Shown here one piece after another: positions 27,030 to 37,040 of a DNA stretch of 64,000 nucleotides. Under the pieces are notes generated by a model. That model was not told the DNA's origin. It saw only the letters and a program-made list of their open reading frames with translations, and ran no database searches. The stretch covers positions 62,001 to 126,000 of the forward strand of contig NZ_KK073873.1 of NCBI RefSeq assembly GCF_000585355.1, written 5' to 3'. A program made the translations under genes and the position numbers. Each line of letters opens with the position of its first letter. The stretch's first letter is position 1. Source of the stretch: Xylanibacter oryzae DSM 17970 (GTDB taxonomy: Bacteria > Bacteroidota > Bacteroidia > Bacteroidales > Bacteroidaceae).

Positions 27030-29651
27030 TTAAAGTTTTGCTAATTCAATGACTTTATCAACAGCAGAAGAAAGTCCATCTACATTTTTACCTCCTGCGG
27101 TAGCATAATGCGGTTGTCCTCCTCCACCACCTAATATTAATTTGGCAGCTTCACGAACCATCTGTCCTGCATTAAGATTATGGTTCTTAACCATATCTTC
27201 GCTTAGCATAACACTAAGCATTGGCTTACCTGCCGATTCTGTTCCGATAACGCATAGCAGATTCTCCTGCACAGACTGGCGTATCTTGAATACAAGGTCC
27301 TTGGTTGCGGCAGCGTCTAGAGGCAGAACTGCTGTGATAACCTTCACTCCATTTACATCTTTGGCTTGTGCTATTAATTTTTCTTTTGCACGCTCTACAG
27401 TTTGAGCTTGGAACTTCTCAATATCTTTCTTCATTGAGTCGTGTTCTTCAATATACTTCTCTATTACACCTCTTAGATCTTTGGCATTATTGAACATTCC
27501 ACGGATTGCGCGTATGCCATCTTCTAGAGTGTACATCATCTCTTCACATTCTTTACCTGTTTTTGCCTCAATACGGCGGATTCCAGCAGCAACGCTGCTT
27601 TCAGATATGATTTTTAACATCCCGATGCGCCCGGTAGACTTTGCATGTATACCACCACAGAACTCACAACTTGGTCCGAAACGTACTACACGTACCTTGT
27701 CTCCATATTTTTCACCGAATAGAGCAACTGCACCAAGTTTTTTAGCTTCGTCTATAGGAGTATCACGATGTTCATCTAAAGGTAAATCTTGACGAATCAT
27801 ATCATTAACGAGTCGTTCTACCTCGCGTATTTCTTCGTCTGTTACTTTCTGGAAGTGAGAGAAGTCAAAACGAAGTGTATCAGCCGATACATAAGATCCC
27901 TTTTGCTCTACATGGTCGCCTAATACTTGTTTTAATGCATAGTCGAGTAGGTGAGTAGCTGTGTGATTGGCTGCACTTCCGTCACGCTTGTCGATGTCAA
28001 CGCAAGCCATAAAGTCTGCTTTCGGGTCCACCGGAAGTTTTTTAACAATATGTATAGACTGCCCATTTTCACGTTTCGTATCAATGATTTCAATAGTCTC
28101 ATTTTCACTGCATATTACGCCACAATCTCCAACTTGTCCTCCCATTTCACCATAGAAAGGAGTGAAGTCTAGTACTATTTCGAAGAATGTATTTTTCTTT
28201 TGTGTTACTTTACGATAACGAAGAATGTTGCATTCGTGCTCAGTGAAATCATAACCTACAAACTGTTGCTCGCCAGCTTTTATTTCTACCCAATCGCTAT
28301 TTTCTACCTGAGCAGCATTGCGAGCGCGTTCTTTCTGTTTCTGCATTTCCTCGTTAAACTGCTTTTCATCGACAGTATAGCCATTTTCACGACAGATAAG
28401 TTCTGTAAGATCGAGAGGAAAACCGTAAGTGTCAAACATACGGAAAGCTTGTATACCATCAAGTTCTTTCTTGCCTTCCTTTTTCAATGTTGCCATTGCT
28501 TCAGACAGAAGATTTATACCTTTTTCAAGAGTTCTAAGGAATGAATCTTCCTCTTCTTTCATTACTCTGCCGATAAGTTCACGCTGAGCAGGTAACTCCG
28601 GGTAAGCGTCACCCATTTCATGAATAAGTACAGGTAGAAGTTTGTAAAGGAATGCCTCTTTCTGATCTAAGAATGTGTATGCATAACGGACGGCACGGCG
28701 AAGTATACGGCGGATTACATAACCAGCCTTTGCATTACTAGGCAACTGACCGTCAGCAATAGAAAAAGCTACCGCACGTAGGTGATCTGCTACTACACGC
28801 ATAGCCACATCCGTCTTTTCTTCTTTGCCATATTCTTTGTTAGAAATACGTCCAATCTCTTTTATTATTGGCTGAAATACATCTGTGTCATAATTAGAAT
28901 GTTTGCCTTGGAGAGCACGCACTAGACGTTCAAATCCCATACCTGTATCTATGACGTGCATTGGCAACGGTTCGAGAGTACTGTCAGCCTTTCGATTATA
29001 TTGCATGAAGACAATATTCCATATTTCTATAACCTGTGGATCATCTTTGTTTACTAATTCGCTACCAGGAGTCTTTGCTTTTTCTTCTTCTGTACGAGAA
29101 TCAAGATGAATCTCAGAGCAAGGACCACAAGGACCTGTCTCACCCATTTCCCAGAAGTTATCATGTTTGTTACCGTTTATAATATGATCAGCAGGTAGAT
29201 GTTTAGCCCATATAGATGCGGCTTCATCATCACGTGGAAGTCCTTCTTCTGCAGAACCCTCAAAGACTGTAGCATAGAGGTTATTTGGATCAAGATGAAG
29301 AACATCTACAAGATATTCCCATGCATAATCAAGAGCACCTTTTTTGAAATAATCACCAAAGCTCCAATTTCCAAGCATCTCAAACATGGTGTGGTGATAA
29401 GTATCATGTCCAACTTCTTCTAGATCATTATGTTTTCCGCTAACGCGTAGACATTTTTGAGAGTCTGTGGCTCGTCGTGATTTAGGTTCGCGTGTGCCAA
29501 GGATAATATCCTTAAACTGGTTCATACCTGCATTAGTGAACATCAACGTTGGATCGTCCTTAATAACCATAGGGGCTGATGGTACGATGAGGTGTCCTTT
29601 AGACTCGAAAAACTTCTTGAAAGAGTCACGGATTTCATTAGCTGTCATCAT
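27030..29651 (-). CDS. alaS: Alanyl-tRNA synthetase
   Basis: 873 residues, normal length. Class II catalytic core at the N-terminus ([35 protein letters not shown]), tRNA-recognition domain in the middle, editing domain with [12 protein letters not shown] (about 560-571) and the zinc-binding CEFCGGIH (about 663-670), then a C-terminal DHHA1-type domain ending in [14 protein letters not shown]. It attaches Ala to tRNA-Ala in the cytoplasm and edits mischarged Ser or Gly. Starts with two consecutive ATG codons at 29651. Divergent from a MerR gene. Confidence 0.98.
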   Translation of the reverse strand: MMTANEIRDSFKKFFESKGHLIVPSAPMVIKDDPTLMFTNAGMNQFKDIILGTREPKSRRATDSQKCLRVSGKHNDLEEVGHDTYHHTMFEMLGNWSFGDYFKKGALDYAWEYLVDVLHLDPNNLYATVFEGSAEEGLPRDDEAASIWAKHLPADHIINGNKHDNFWEMGETGPCGPCSEIHLDSRTEEEKAKTPGSELVNKDDPQVIEIWNIVFMQYNRKADSTLEPLPMHVIDTGMGFERLVRALQGKHSNYDTDVFQPIIKEIGRISNKEYGKEEKTDVAMRVVADHLRAVAFSIADGQLPSNAKAGYVIRRILRRAVRYAYTFLDQKEAFLYKLLPVLIHEMGDAYPELPAQRELIGRVMKEEEDSFLRTLEKGINLLSEAMATLKKEGKKELDGIQAFRMFDTYGFPLDLTELICRENGYTVDEKQFNEEMQKQKERARNAAQVENSDWVEIKAGEQQFVGYDFTEHECNILRYRKVTQKKNTFFEIVLDFTPFYGEMGGQVGDCGVICSENETIEIIDTKRENGQSIHIVKKLPVDPKADFMACVDIDKRDGSAANHTATHLLDYALKQVLGDHVEQKGSYVSADTLRFDFSHFQKVTDEEIREVERLVNDMIRQDLPLDEHRDTPIDEAKKLGAVALFGEKYGDKVRVVRFGPSCEFCGGIHAKSTGRIGMLKIISESSVAAGIRRIEAKTGKECEEMMYTLEDGIRAIRGMFNNAKDLRGVIEKYIEEHDSMKKDIEKFQAQTVERAKEKLIAQAKDVNGVKVITAVLPLDAAATKDLVFKIRQSVQENLLCVIGTESAGKPMLSVMLSEDMVKNHNLNAGQMVREAAKLILGGGGGQPHYATAGGKNVDGLSSAVDKVIELAKL

Positions 29652-29693
29652 ATTATTTTCGTCTTTTATTTTAAATTTCTTCTAAAAGTGTTG

Positions 29694-29701
29694 CAAAGAT
29701 A
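29694..29701 (-). promoter_or_regulatory. -7 box of alaS
   Basis: TATCTTTG on the minus strand, 42 bp before the alaS ATG. Confidence 0.65.
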
Positions 29702-29713
29702 CTGCGTTTTCAT

Positions 29714-29721
29714 TATTTTTG
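29714..29721 (+). promoter_or_regulatory. -7 box of the MerR gene
   Basis: TATTTTTG, 15 bp before the ATG at 29737; this short leader favours the second ATG at 29761 slightly. Confidence 0.45.
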
Positions 29722-29736
29722 CAAATAATTTAATAA

Positions 29737-30111
29737 ATGATTGATAAAAAAGGTGTTATCATGGAAGGAAATATATCAAAATCACGTAAGTTGTACTATT
29801 CTATAAGTGAAGTTGCTGATATGCTGGGTGTTAATGCCAGTTTAATAAGGTTTTGGGAAAATGAGATCCCTACTTTAAAGCCTCAGACAATAAAGGGAAC
29901 TAATATACGTAGATATGTAGAGAAAGATATAGAGCATCTTAAGGTTGTTTATAATCTTGTTAAGGTTCGTGGTTTTAAAATATCAGCGGCTAAGAAGATG
30001 CTTAATGCAAACAGAGAAGGTGTAGACAAAAGGGCTGAAGTCTTAGAAAAACTTGCATGTGTAAGAGATGAACTGATAGAAGTAAAAAAGCAACTTGAAT
30101 ACCTTACATAG
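29737..30111 (+). CDS. MerR-family transcriptional regulator
   Basis: 124 residues from the first ATG, or 116 from the in-frame ATG at 29761. The N-terminal winged helix has YYSISEVADMLGVNASLIRFWENEIPTLKPQ and RRYVEKDIEHLKVVYNLVKVRGFKISAAKKML, the canonical MerR helix-turn-helix and wing. A short coiled coil follows (about 95-122), probably for dimerisation; there is no effector-binding domain. It stands alone between alaS and the SusD gene and the target is unknown. Such short MerR proteins are common and conserved next to alaS in Bacteroidetes, as far as I recall. Confidence 0.9.
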   Translation: MIDKKGVIMEGNISKSRKLYYSISEVADMLGVNASLIRFWENEIPTLKPQTIKGTNIRRYVEKDIEHLKVVYNLVKVRGFKISAAKKMLNANREGVDKRAEVLEKLACVRDELIEVKKQLEYLT

Positions 30112-30235
30112 TATTTGGTAATTGTAATTTTTTTTATTTGCTCTTCCTTAAATTTTATTTTTATATAGATATTTTGAGCATTTTATTTAATGAAATTACC
30201 ACAGAATTGTAATTAACTTTATTCTATATTTAAAA

Positions 30236-30280
30236 TAAAAAAAGACTGTTTTCATAATAAAGAAAACAGTCTTTGATTTT
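30236..30280. terminator. Bidirectional terminator between MerR and susD-like genes
   Basis: 13-bp arms 30241-30253 and 30262-30274 (AAAGACTGTTTTC) flanked by A and T runs, between convergent gene ends. Confidence 0.9.
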
Positions 30281-30290
30281 ATTTGTTTAT

Positions 30291-32414
30291 TTATTGCGCA
30301 TTAGAAGAGAACCCATAGCCGTTAGTGACGCCAGCCGTAGAACAGGTCTCTGAAGATAATGGAACGAGATAAATAGGAGGTGTATTTGCTACGCATCCGC
30401 TTAATATATAAGTATTATAATCTACTTGATAAGTTAATAATGTTTTTCCCCATTCAGTTTTTTTGTATCCACTTGCTTCAAGGGCTTTAGCTTCTGAACC
30501 TGCAGGATCTATATAGTTAAATAGACCCTTAATAGCTAAATTAGTTGCAGTTCCTGTAAAGCCGTATGCTTCCCAATTATTATTTTGTCCTCTCCATCCA
30601 GGGAATAGAATAGGATCTGTTGTGTCTGTACATTGACCGGTAAGCCTATAACCTTTAAGGCTCTTAGCATCAACATCTTTTATCCATATATAATTTGAAA
30701 TTTGATTACCATTAGGGAATGTGTAATATCCTTGAGTACTAAGTCCATTAAGCATAGCTGACGTCTTTGCATGGAAATCTGTATTCGCGTCTTGTAACAT
30801 TCCGGTACGGATTAAATCATAACGGCGCATTCCTTCTCCTCCGAATTCCAACTTACGCTCTTGTAAAATGGCCTTTTTTAGACCTCCGCAATCTGTTATG
30901 AATTGACTGACATTGCTTAGTGTTGGTGTCTTAAATGCACGGTTGTGGACTTGAGCAAGGTATGTGTTAGCTAAAGAAGTGTTTTGTACTGTAGTACCAT
31001 CCTCTGCATAAACTTCGGCTAGCATTAATAATATCTCTGAGAAGCGCATGTATGGATCATTGATACCAGACAAACGTTGCTTTGTAACATATGGTTTATC
31101 CATTCTGTTATCATCCCATTTGTTCAATACTATACCACCGCCGTCAGATTTACTGCCAGGTTTAAATGATATAAGTTTTTCAACACTTTTTCCTGTACTG
31201 CCAGTTACAGTACATGTTACATCCCGCCGCATATCATTAGGGTCGAAATCTCCATAATAGTAAATAGGGTTAAAACGACTTTGACCATAACTTTTACAAG
31301 GATATCCATTACTTGAACCACCACTTGAAGGACGTCCAAAAGCATATGGTCGTTCTGTCTGTACTCCTTGTGTTTCGACAATTTCGTAGATACTCTCAGA
31401 GGAGTATGTCTCAGAAGAAGCGTCGTCCATCATTGTCTGTTGAAATACATATTGGTATGGATTTCCTGAACATACACCAGATCTTGGATCTGTAGTACAT
31501 AATGATGCGGCACCATGGTTATCTACACAGTCTTGTAAATATTTAGCTGCAATAGTATAGAATTTTGCCCAGTCAGATCTTCTTCCATAAGCACTTTTTG
31601 TTGTTGCTGATGTAGAAATATTGTTGAAAGTTATGGTTTTTCCTTCTATATCCTTATAGAAATCATTACCAAGATCAGTGCGTCTTGTTGCGTAACCACC
31701 AGCATATAGGCATATTCTTCCTATAAGGCCATCTACATAATTACGACTCATTGTGTTTTTTGTTGTTGATGTTACATAATACATGTATGGTTCAACACGC
31801 TGCAGGTCGTTTAGTACGCATTCGTATATAGAATCGCGTGGTGTTAGTCCATTTGCTTTTTGGCCTGTAACGGTAGTGTAGGGTACATCGCCAAAGAAAC
31901 GGCATAGTTCCATATAACAAGTTGATCTTAAAGCCACAGCCTGACCGTAAAGGTCGGACATTACACTTGCTGACCCAGAATTCATATATTCTTTATATGT
32001 ATCTGTAGCCTCAAATTGGCCAATAAGTGTATTACAAGTAGATATGATGGAATACAAATTATTATATGCCGTCTTAAAGTTTCCATCAATATCTATATTA
32101 TATGAAGAAGTTCCTCCTGGATATAAATTTTCAGGAATTTGTCTGGCAGCTTGCGCGTCCCATGCTTCTGGATGTCGCTCAGAATCAGAACCACCAATTA
32201 CAACATCATAAAATACTCCGTTAGAGTGAACAGAACCACTTGCTCTCCATAACTCATATGCATTGTCAAGTGCTAATTTAGCTGTTCTAGGATTAGAGTA
32301 TACGAAATCTGGCGTGGCTGTTGATGGGGATGATGTATTCAGATAATCACTACAGGATGTTGTCATACCTATAATGCTGACACCTAATATAGTATATTTA
32401 AATATATTTTTCAT
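30291..32414 (-). CDS. SusD/RagB-family nutrient-binding outer-membrane lipoprotein
   Basis: 707 residues with a lipoprotein signal peptide ending in GMTTSC (Cys about 21). The rest is mostly helical with tetratricopeptide-like parts, including AYNNLYSIISTCNTLIGQFEA, YGQAVALRSTCYMELCRFFGDVPYT and the C-terminal ERKLEFGGEGMRRYDLIRTGML, which are hallmarks of SusD/RagB. It sits on the cell surface as the lid of the SusC channel. It is 23 bp downstream of the SusC gene and ends the operon. Size is larger than the usual 500-600 residues. The target glycan is not certain; the pectin esterase upstream hints at pectin. Confidence 0.95.
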   Translation of the reverse strand: MKNIFKYTILGVSIIGMTTSCSDYLNTSSPSTATPDFVYSNPRTAKLALDNAYELWRASGSVHSNGVFYDVVIGGSDSERHPEAWDAQAARQIPENLYPGGTSSYNIDIDGNFKTAYNNLYSIISTCNTLIGQFEATDTYKEYMNSGSASVMSDLYGQAVALRSTCYMELCRFFGDVPYTTVTGQKANGLTPRDSIYECVLNDLQRVEPYMYYVTSTTKNTMSRNYVDGLIGRICLYAGGYATRRTDLGNDFYKDIEGKTITFNNISTSATTKSAYGRRSDWAKFYTIAAKYLQDCVDNHGAASLCTTDPRSGVCSGNPYQYVFQQTMMDDASSETYSSESIYEIVETQGVQTERPYAFGRPSSGGSSNGYPCKSYGQSRFNPIYYYGDFDPNDMRRDVTCTVTGSTGKSVEKLISFKPGSKSDGGGIVLNKWDDNRMDKPYVTKQRLSGINDPYMRFSEILLMLAEVYAEDGTTVQNTSLANTYLAQVHNRAFKTPTLSNVSQFITDCGGLKKAILQERKLEFGGEGMRRYDLIRTGMLQDANTDFHAKTSAMLNGLSTQGYYTFPNGNQISNYIWIKDVDAKSLKGYRLTGQCTDTTDPILFPGWRGQNNNWEAYGFTGTATNLAIKGLFNYIDPAGSEAKALEASGYKKTEWGKTLLTYQVDYNTYILSGCVANTPPIYLVPLSSETCSTAGVTNGYGFSSNAQ

Positions 32415-32437
32415 TTCTGTATTTTTTAAAGGTTTAA

Positions 32438-35400
32438 CTAAAAGTCAAGATTCAGACCAAATGTGAATGAACGAGAGCGTGGATAAGAACCGAAATCTAG
32501 TCCAATTGTAGGATATTCAGAACTGTTCATGTCTTCTTTTGTATTTACTTCAGGGTCAAGGCCTGAATAACCTGTAATGCAGAATACGTTGCTTGCTGTT
32601 GCGTATATTCGACAACGCTGAATTCCAATTTTAGATGTGAGTGATTTTGGCAATGTGTAACCTATTGTGAGTGTATTTAGACGCAAGTAATCAGATCTTT
32701 CAACAAATGTTGATAATGTTACACCGTTCTCATAATATGGCAACCAATATTCTGCTCCTGCATTAGCAGCGTTAAGCTCTTCTGGTGTAGTCAACGGATG
32801 TAATTCACCATTTTCTACTGAATAGATTTTATAGCATTTATTTGCTATGTCAAGTCTATTACAGCCAAACGAATTGTCTTTGTTTCCATATAAAGAAGAA
32901 AGCGCAGTAGCATTATATACATGTCCGCCGAATGCATATGTAAATGTAGCTCCAAAGTCAACGTTCTTATATCTAGCCGCAATATTGAATCCTCCTGTAT
33001 GCGCAGGTGTAACTTTTCCTAAGTCTGTTATATCATTTTCATCAATTTTGCCATCTCCATTTTCATCATGGATTTTGACTGCTCCGGGAAAAGCATTTGC
33101 GTCTGTAGTAGTGGCCGCCCCATTCGAATCTTTTGTCGTTTTCTTAACAAGAAAATTCTTACGACCATTGTAGGTTCCCATAAATGTTCCTTCATCAGGC
33201 ACATTGTCTTTTAATGTATAAGTCTTTGTTGCTGCATCATAGTTAAAGTCATTAGTTGTATAGAAGCCATCGCACTTATAACCGCGAATTAATCCAACAG
33301 GAGATCCTACTCTGAATGCATAATCATATAGTGGCTGTGTGGCACTAGAAGCCCATTTAGATGAATAACCTGTAGTTACACCATCGGCAAGTTCATCAAT
33401 ATTATTTTTATTATAATTGTATGTACCTGATATGTTAAGAGAGAAGTCTTTAGTATTTATAATATCATAATTAAGCCCAAGCTCGATACCTTTATTTGAT
33501 GTTCTTCCTACATTCTGATATTGGTAAGAATATCCAGTTGAGGCATCAATAGGCACTTTCATGAGCAAATCTTTTGTATAGTTCCAATAGAAATCTACAC
33601 TACCAGATAATCGATTATTGAAAAGACCAAAGTCTACTCCAATATTTCGTGAAACTGTTGTTTCCCATTTTAGATTTGGATTTGATTTTAGACCGGTAGA
33701 AGAGAATTGTAATCCACTTTGTCCATTTGTTATAACTTCTTGCATATCATAAGTCTCCTGCCATAAGCTTGAATTGATATTATCAGATCCAGCTTCACCA
33801 TATGAGAGACGCAGTTTTAAATTGCTTAGCCATTCTGTAGTTGATTTCATAAACGGCTCATCAATTATTCGCCATGCGAAAGCAGCAGCAGGAAAATAGC
33901 CCCATTGCTTATTAGGCGCAAATTTAGAAGAACCATCTGCACGGAGGGTTGCAGTAATGAGATATCTGTCTAAGTAAGCATAGTTGGCACGTCCGAACCA
34001 TGATTTTGTTTTGTTTGGTATGCCTACTGAATTATTGAAGTATGTATAAGGGTCATTTTTTGCATACATACCAATCATGCCAAAGGCTTGATTCATATCG
34101 AAAGTTATTGGATAGTTTGCTCCGACCATCGTTTGTGAATCTGACTTTGAAGCCAATAGTTCACTACCAAGTAGAACAGATAAATTGTGAGCTTTACTTA
34201 AACCTTGAACTTGATAATTTAATGTGTTGGTGAAAGATAAACGCCATCCGTCTCCTGTTCCCAATTTTGCATACGAATAACCTTTTGTCCAGTCTGAGAC
34301 AAGTCCTCCATCCCAATATTTGGATTTACTCCAGTTCCGGCCTACACCTAATTCCGTTTTATATGTCAAACCTTTAATGATTTCCCATGTCAAATCGAAG
34401 GTACCATGTAGGGCCTGTCTATCATTAATACTTGTTATATCATTTGAAACAGCTAATGGACTTTTTGCTGGGTCCATAAGATTACCACCGCCATTTCCGA
34501 ATCCTGTATTATAGTCACCATCTCCAAAGAACTTTTCGATTGGACAGAATGCATAAGCATATGATAATGCTGAACCGCGGCTATTTACCATTCCATCAGA
34601 GCCTTGAACTTCTACTTCATGATAGCGAACATCAGCGTCAAAGGTAAGATTCTTTAGTAGTTTCTGTTTCAGTTTTAAGTCAATGTTCCAACGGCTGAAA
34701 CCTGATTTATCTTTAATACCCTTATCATTAAGGTAACCGGCATTAAAGACCATTTGTGTTTTATCAGTACCTCCTGATATAGATATGTTGTGGTTCCATG
34801 ATGTTGTTGTCCTCAACAAGTCATCTGTCCAGTTGTGCCCATTTACATTAGCATAGTCATTAAAATGATTTCCATATGCACTTCCTAAGCCAAAACATTT
34901 TGCAACTGCGTCACCATAAGATCCAGATACTGTTTGCATCGCAGCACCATAACTCCATAAATCCTCAACATAGTCTTGAGCATCTTGACCTTTTAGGGTC
35001 TTTGCTGCTTTATTGATTTGCATGTAACCGCTATACGAAACTCTAACTTTACCTTCCTTAGCTCCTTTTGTTGTGACAAGTATCACACCATTGGCACCAC
35101 GTGCACCATAGATTGCTGTAGATGATGCATCTTTTAATACATCAATACTTTCGATTTGTTCAGCTGGTATTTCAGAAATGCTGCTTGTAGGAACACCGTC
35201 TACGATGAAAAGAGGGTCGTTACTTTGTGTGATAGAACCACCTCCTCTGACGCGTATAGATACGTTAGCCCCAGGACGGCCATCTTGTGATGTTACTGAC
35301 ACGCCAGGAAGCTTTCCTTGTAATGCTTGAGAAACATCTGCGACAGGGATGGCTGTTAGTTTATCACTGTTTACAGATGCAACGGAACCTGTTAAATCGC

Positions 35401-35746
35401 GCTTTTTCATTGTTCCGTAACCAATAACTACAACATCATCCAAAGACTTTGAATCATCTTTCATTACTACAGTAATATTTGTTCTGCCGTTTGTCGAAAC
35501 GGTTTGAGTTGCACATCCGATGTATGAGAAAACGAGTTGTGCGTCATTCTTTACATTCTGTAATGTGAAATTACCATTCAAGTCTGTAGCTGCGCCAAAT
35601 GACGTGCCCTTAACTTTCACAGTAACACCTATCATGGGATCGCCGTTTGAGTCTTTTACAGAACCAGTGAGATTCTTTTGAGCAAAAGTTACCAAACAAA
35701 GCATACTCAATAATAGTGTTAGTGAGATTCTTCTTAATTTGTACAT
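32438..35746 (-). CDS. SusC/RagA-family TonB-dependent outer-membrane transporter
   Basis: 1102 residues. Signal peptide (1-22), carboxypeptidase-D-like regulatory domain (about 25-105; GSVKDSNGDPMIGVTVKVKG), TonB box region, plug (about 115-235; VADVSQALQGKLPGVSVTSQDG, then DVLKDASSTAIYGARGANGVILVTTK) and a 22-strand barrel ending in SFTFGLNLDF. Sequence FVDGVP-like plug motif LFIVDGVPTSSISEIPAEQIESI is typical of SusC/RagA. It imports oligosaccharides or peptides using TonB energy, with the SusD protein encoded next. No glycan-degrading partner other than the CE8 esterase upstream is in the window. Confidence 0.97.
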   Translation of the reverse strand: MYKLRRISLTLLLSMLCLVTFAQKNLTGSVKDSNGDPMIGVTVKVKGTSFGAATDLNGNFTLQNVKNDAQLVFSYIGCATQTVSTNGRTNITVVMKDDSKSLDDVVVIGYGTMKKRDLTGSVASVNSDKLTAIPVADVSQALQGKLPGVSVTSQDGRPGANVSIRVRGGGSITQSNDPLFIVDGVPTSSISEIPAEQIESIDVLKDASSTAIYGARGANGVILVTTKGAKEGKVRVSYSGYMQINKAAKTLKGQDAQDYVEDLWSYGAAMQTVSGSYGDAVAKCFGLGSAYGNHFNDYANVNGHNWTDDLLRTTTSWNHNISISGGTDKTQMVFNAGYLNDKGIKDKSGFSRWNIDLKLKQKLLKNLTFDADVRYHEVEVQGSDGMVNSRGSALSYAYAFCPIEKFFGDGDYNTGFGNGGGNLMDPAKSPLAVSNDITSINDRQALHGTFDLTWEIIKGLTYKTELGVGRNWSKSKYWDGGLVSDWTKGYSYAKLGTGDGWRLSFTNTLNYQVQGLSKAHNLSVLLGSELLASKSDSQTMVGANYPITFDMNQAFGMIGMYAKNDPYTYFNNSVGIPNKTKSWFGRANYAYLDRYLITATLRADGSSKFAPNKQWGYFPAAAFAWRIIDEPFMKSTTEWLSNLKLRLSYGEAGSDNINSSLWQETYDMQEVITNGQSGLQFSSTGLKSNPNLKWETTVSRNIGVDFGLFNNRLSGSVDFYWNYTKDLLMKVPIDASTGYSYQYQNVGRTSNKGIELGLNYDIINTKDFSLNISGTYNYNKNNIDELADGVTTGYSSKWASSATQPLYDYAFRVGSPVGLIRGYKCDGFYTTNDFNYDAATKTYTLKDNVPDEGTFMGTYNGRKNFLVKKTTKDSNGAATTTDANAFPGAVKIHDENGDGKIDENDITDLGKVTPAHTGGFNIAARYKNVDFGATFTYAFGGHVYNATALSSLYGNKDNSFGCNRLDIANKCYKIYSVENGELHPLTTPEELNAANAGAEYWLPYYENGVTLSTFVERSDYLRLNTLTIGYTLPKSLTSKIGIQRCRIYATASNVFCITGYSGLDPEVNTKEDMNSSEYPTIGLDFGSYPRSRSFTFGLNLDF

Positions 35747-35809
35747 AAAAGTTTGTTTTAGTTAAACATTAGTATAGATTATCTTTCAATTAGATTTAAG
35801 ATATGGAGG

Positions 35810-35817
35810 CAAATTTA
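35810..35817 (-). promoter_or_regulatory. -7 box of the susC-like operon
   Basis: TAAATTTG on the minus strand fits TAnnTTTG; it lies 64 bp before the SusC ATG in a very AT-rich 274-bp gap that otherwise shows nothing clear. Confidence 0.5.
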
Positions 35818-36020
35818 TATATTTTATTTTTAATAAAAAAATATTTTTTAAACAAAATGCTTTTTATAGTAAAAAAAATCCAATTATAAAAAACATGACT
35901 GTGTAAATTTTTGCCATATCAATAATATCTGTTATATGACAAAAATATAATTATTTTTTATGTTTAAATAGTTTGTATATTAGATAGATTACCTTTTATT
36001 AAAGGCAAAACTATGACTTT

Positions 36021-37007
36021 TTAGTCCTGTTTACGAGGTATCCAGTTACTATTTATTTTGAATACATTTTGTAGCGTTATCTTATCGGCGTCTTTTCTCG
36101 TTAATTGGTGGCTCCATTGAACTCTTGTTGATGTTTTTGCACCTTCACCATTGTTATTGTATTCAAAATATCTAGCGGTCTTTTCATTATCAGGATTGCT
36201 CCAATTGAACCATCCCTCTTGACGTATATGCTTACCCATGTTGCAATTCATAAATAAGGTATATGCGTAAGGCCTCCAAGGACGTCCCAAGTATACTTTG
36301 TCTACACCTTCAGCTGCGTGTAGTTTACAATGGTTGAAAATATATCCATATTGTATGTCGGCAGGGGTTGATGCAGCAGTGATATAAGAATTGATTTTAC
36401 TAAATATGTCGCAATTCTCAAACCATGCAGTGGATGGACCAAATATGAAATCAGTTGTACCTTCTATATAACAGTCTTTGAAGTATAGGCGAGTACCTGC
36501 CGTACCAGTGTATATTGTGTCTTGGTTTCCAAGAAAACGGCAGTTTATGAAAACCAACCTGTCTCCTTCTGTATGGAGTGCAACAGCTTGTCCTAGTCTT
36601 GCGGCATTATTCTCAATCGTTATGTTTTTGAATGTTATATCATTACCTTCCACTTTTATTGTATATGTGCGGAAAGTTCCCATCTTCTTGTCTGTACCGG
36701 GAATAACTATGTTAGCATGGTCATCGTAAGTAATAACAGTGTTATCTTTGTCTTCACCTACAATTTCTATATTATTAAGCCATTGAGGTACTATAAGTTT
36801 TTCCTTGTATGTACCTTTCTTAACGTATATCACTTTATGGTAGTCCATGAAGGCACGACAGACTTCTAATGCTTCATCAATGGTGCGGAATTGTCCTGTT
36901 CCATCTCTTGCTATAATAAGTGTATCCGGATTATCGTATTTATTTGCAGAACTCGCTTTTATTCCAAATGATAAAAGAAAAACTGTTAATAGTAAAACTT
37001 GTTTCAT
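36021..37007 (-). CDS. Pectinesterase (carbohydrate esterase family 8)
   Basis: 328 residues with a signal peptide (about 1-20). Right-handed beta-helix esterase of CE8: GTYKEKL (about 63-69), GQAVALHTEG with the Gln of the oxyanion region, GNQDTIYTG (nucleophile/acid Asp), TTDFIFG (second catalytic Asp) and YLGRPWRPYA (Arg and Trp of the substrate site) are all present in order. It removes methyl esters from homogalacturonan in the periplasm or on the surface. It starts only 33 bp after the stop of rel and I see no -7 box in that gap, so its promoter may lie inside rel or it may be read through. Confidence 0.93.
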   Translation of the reverse strand: MKQVLLLTVFLLSFGIKASSANKYDNPDTLIIARDGTGQFRTIDEALEVCRAFMDYHKVIYVKKGTYKEKLIVPQWLNNIEIVGEDKDNTVITYDDHANIVIPGTDKKMGTFRTYTIKVEGNDITFKNITIENNAARLGQAVALHTEGDRLVFINCRFLGNQDTIYTGTAGTRLYFKDCYIEGTTDFIFGPSTAWFENCDIFSKINSYITAASTPADIQYGYIFNHCKLHAAEGVDKVYLGRPWRPYAYTLFMNCNMGKHIRQEGWFNWSNPDNEKTARYFEYNNNGEGAKTSTRVQWSHQLTRKDADKITLQNVFKINSNWIPRKQD

Positions 37008-37040
37008 GGGATTTAATTTTTAGTAGTTTGATTTTGTCGT

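Noticed and set aside
30291-37007. Complete pectin utilisation locus
   Set aside because: Only SusC, SusD and one esterase are present, with no polysaccharide lyase, glycoside hydrolase or hybrid regulator; the link to pectin stays weak.
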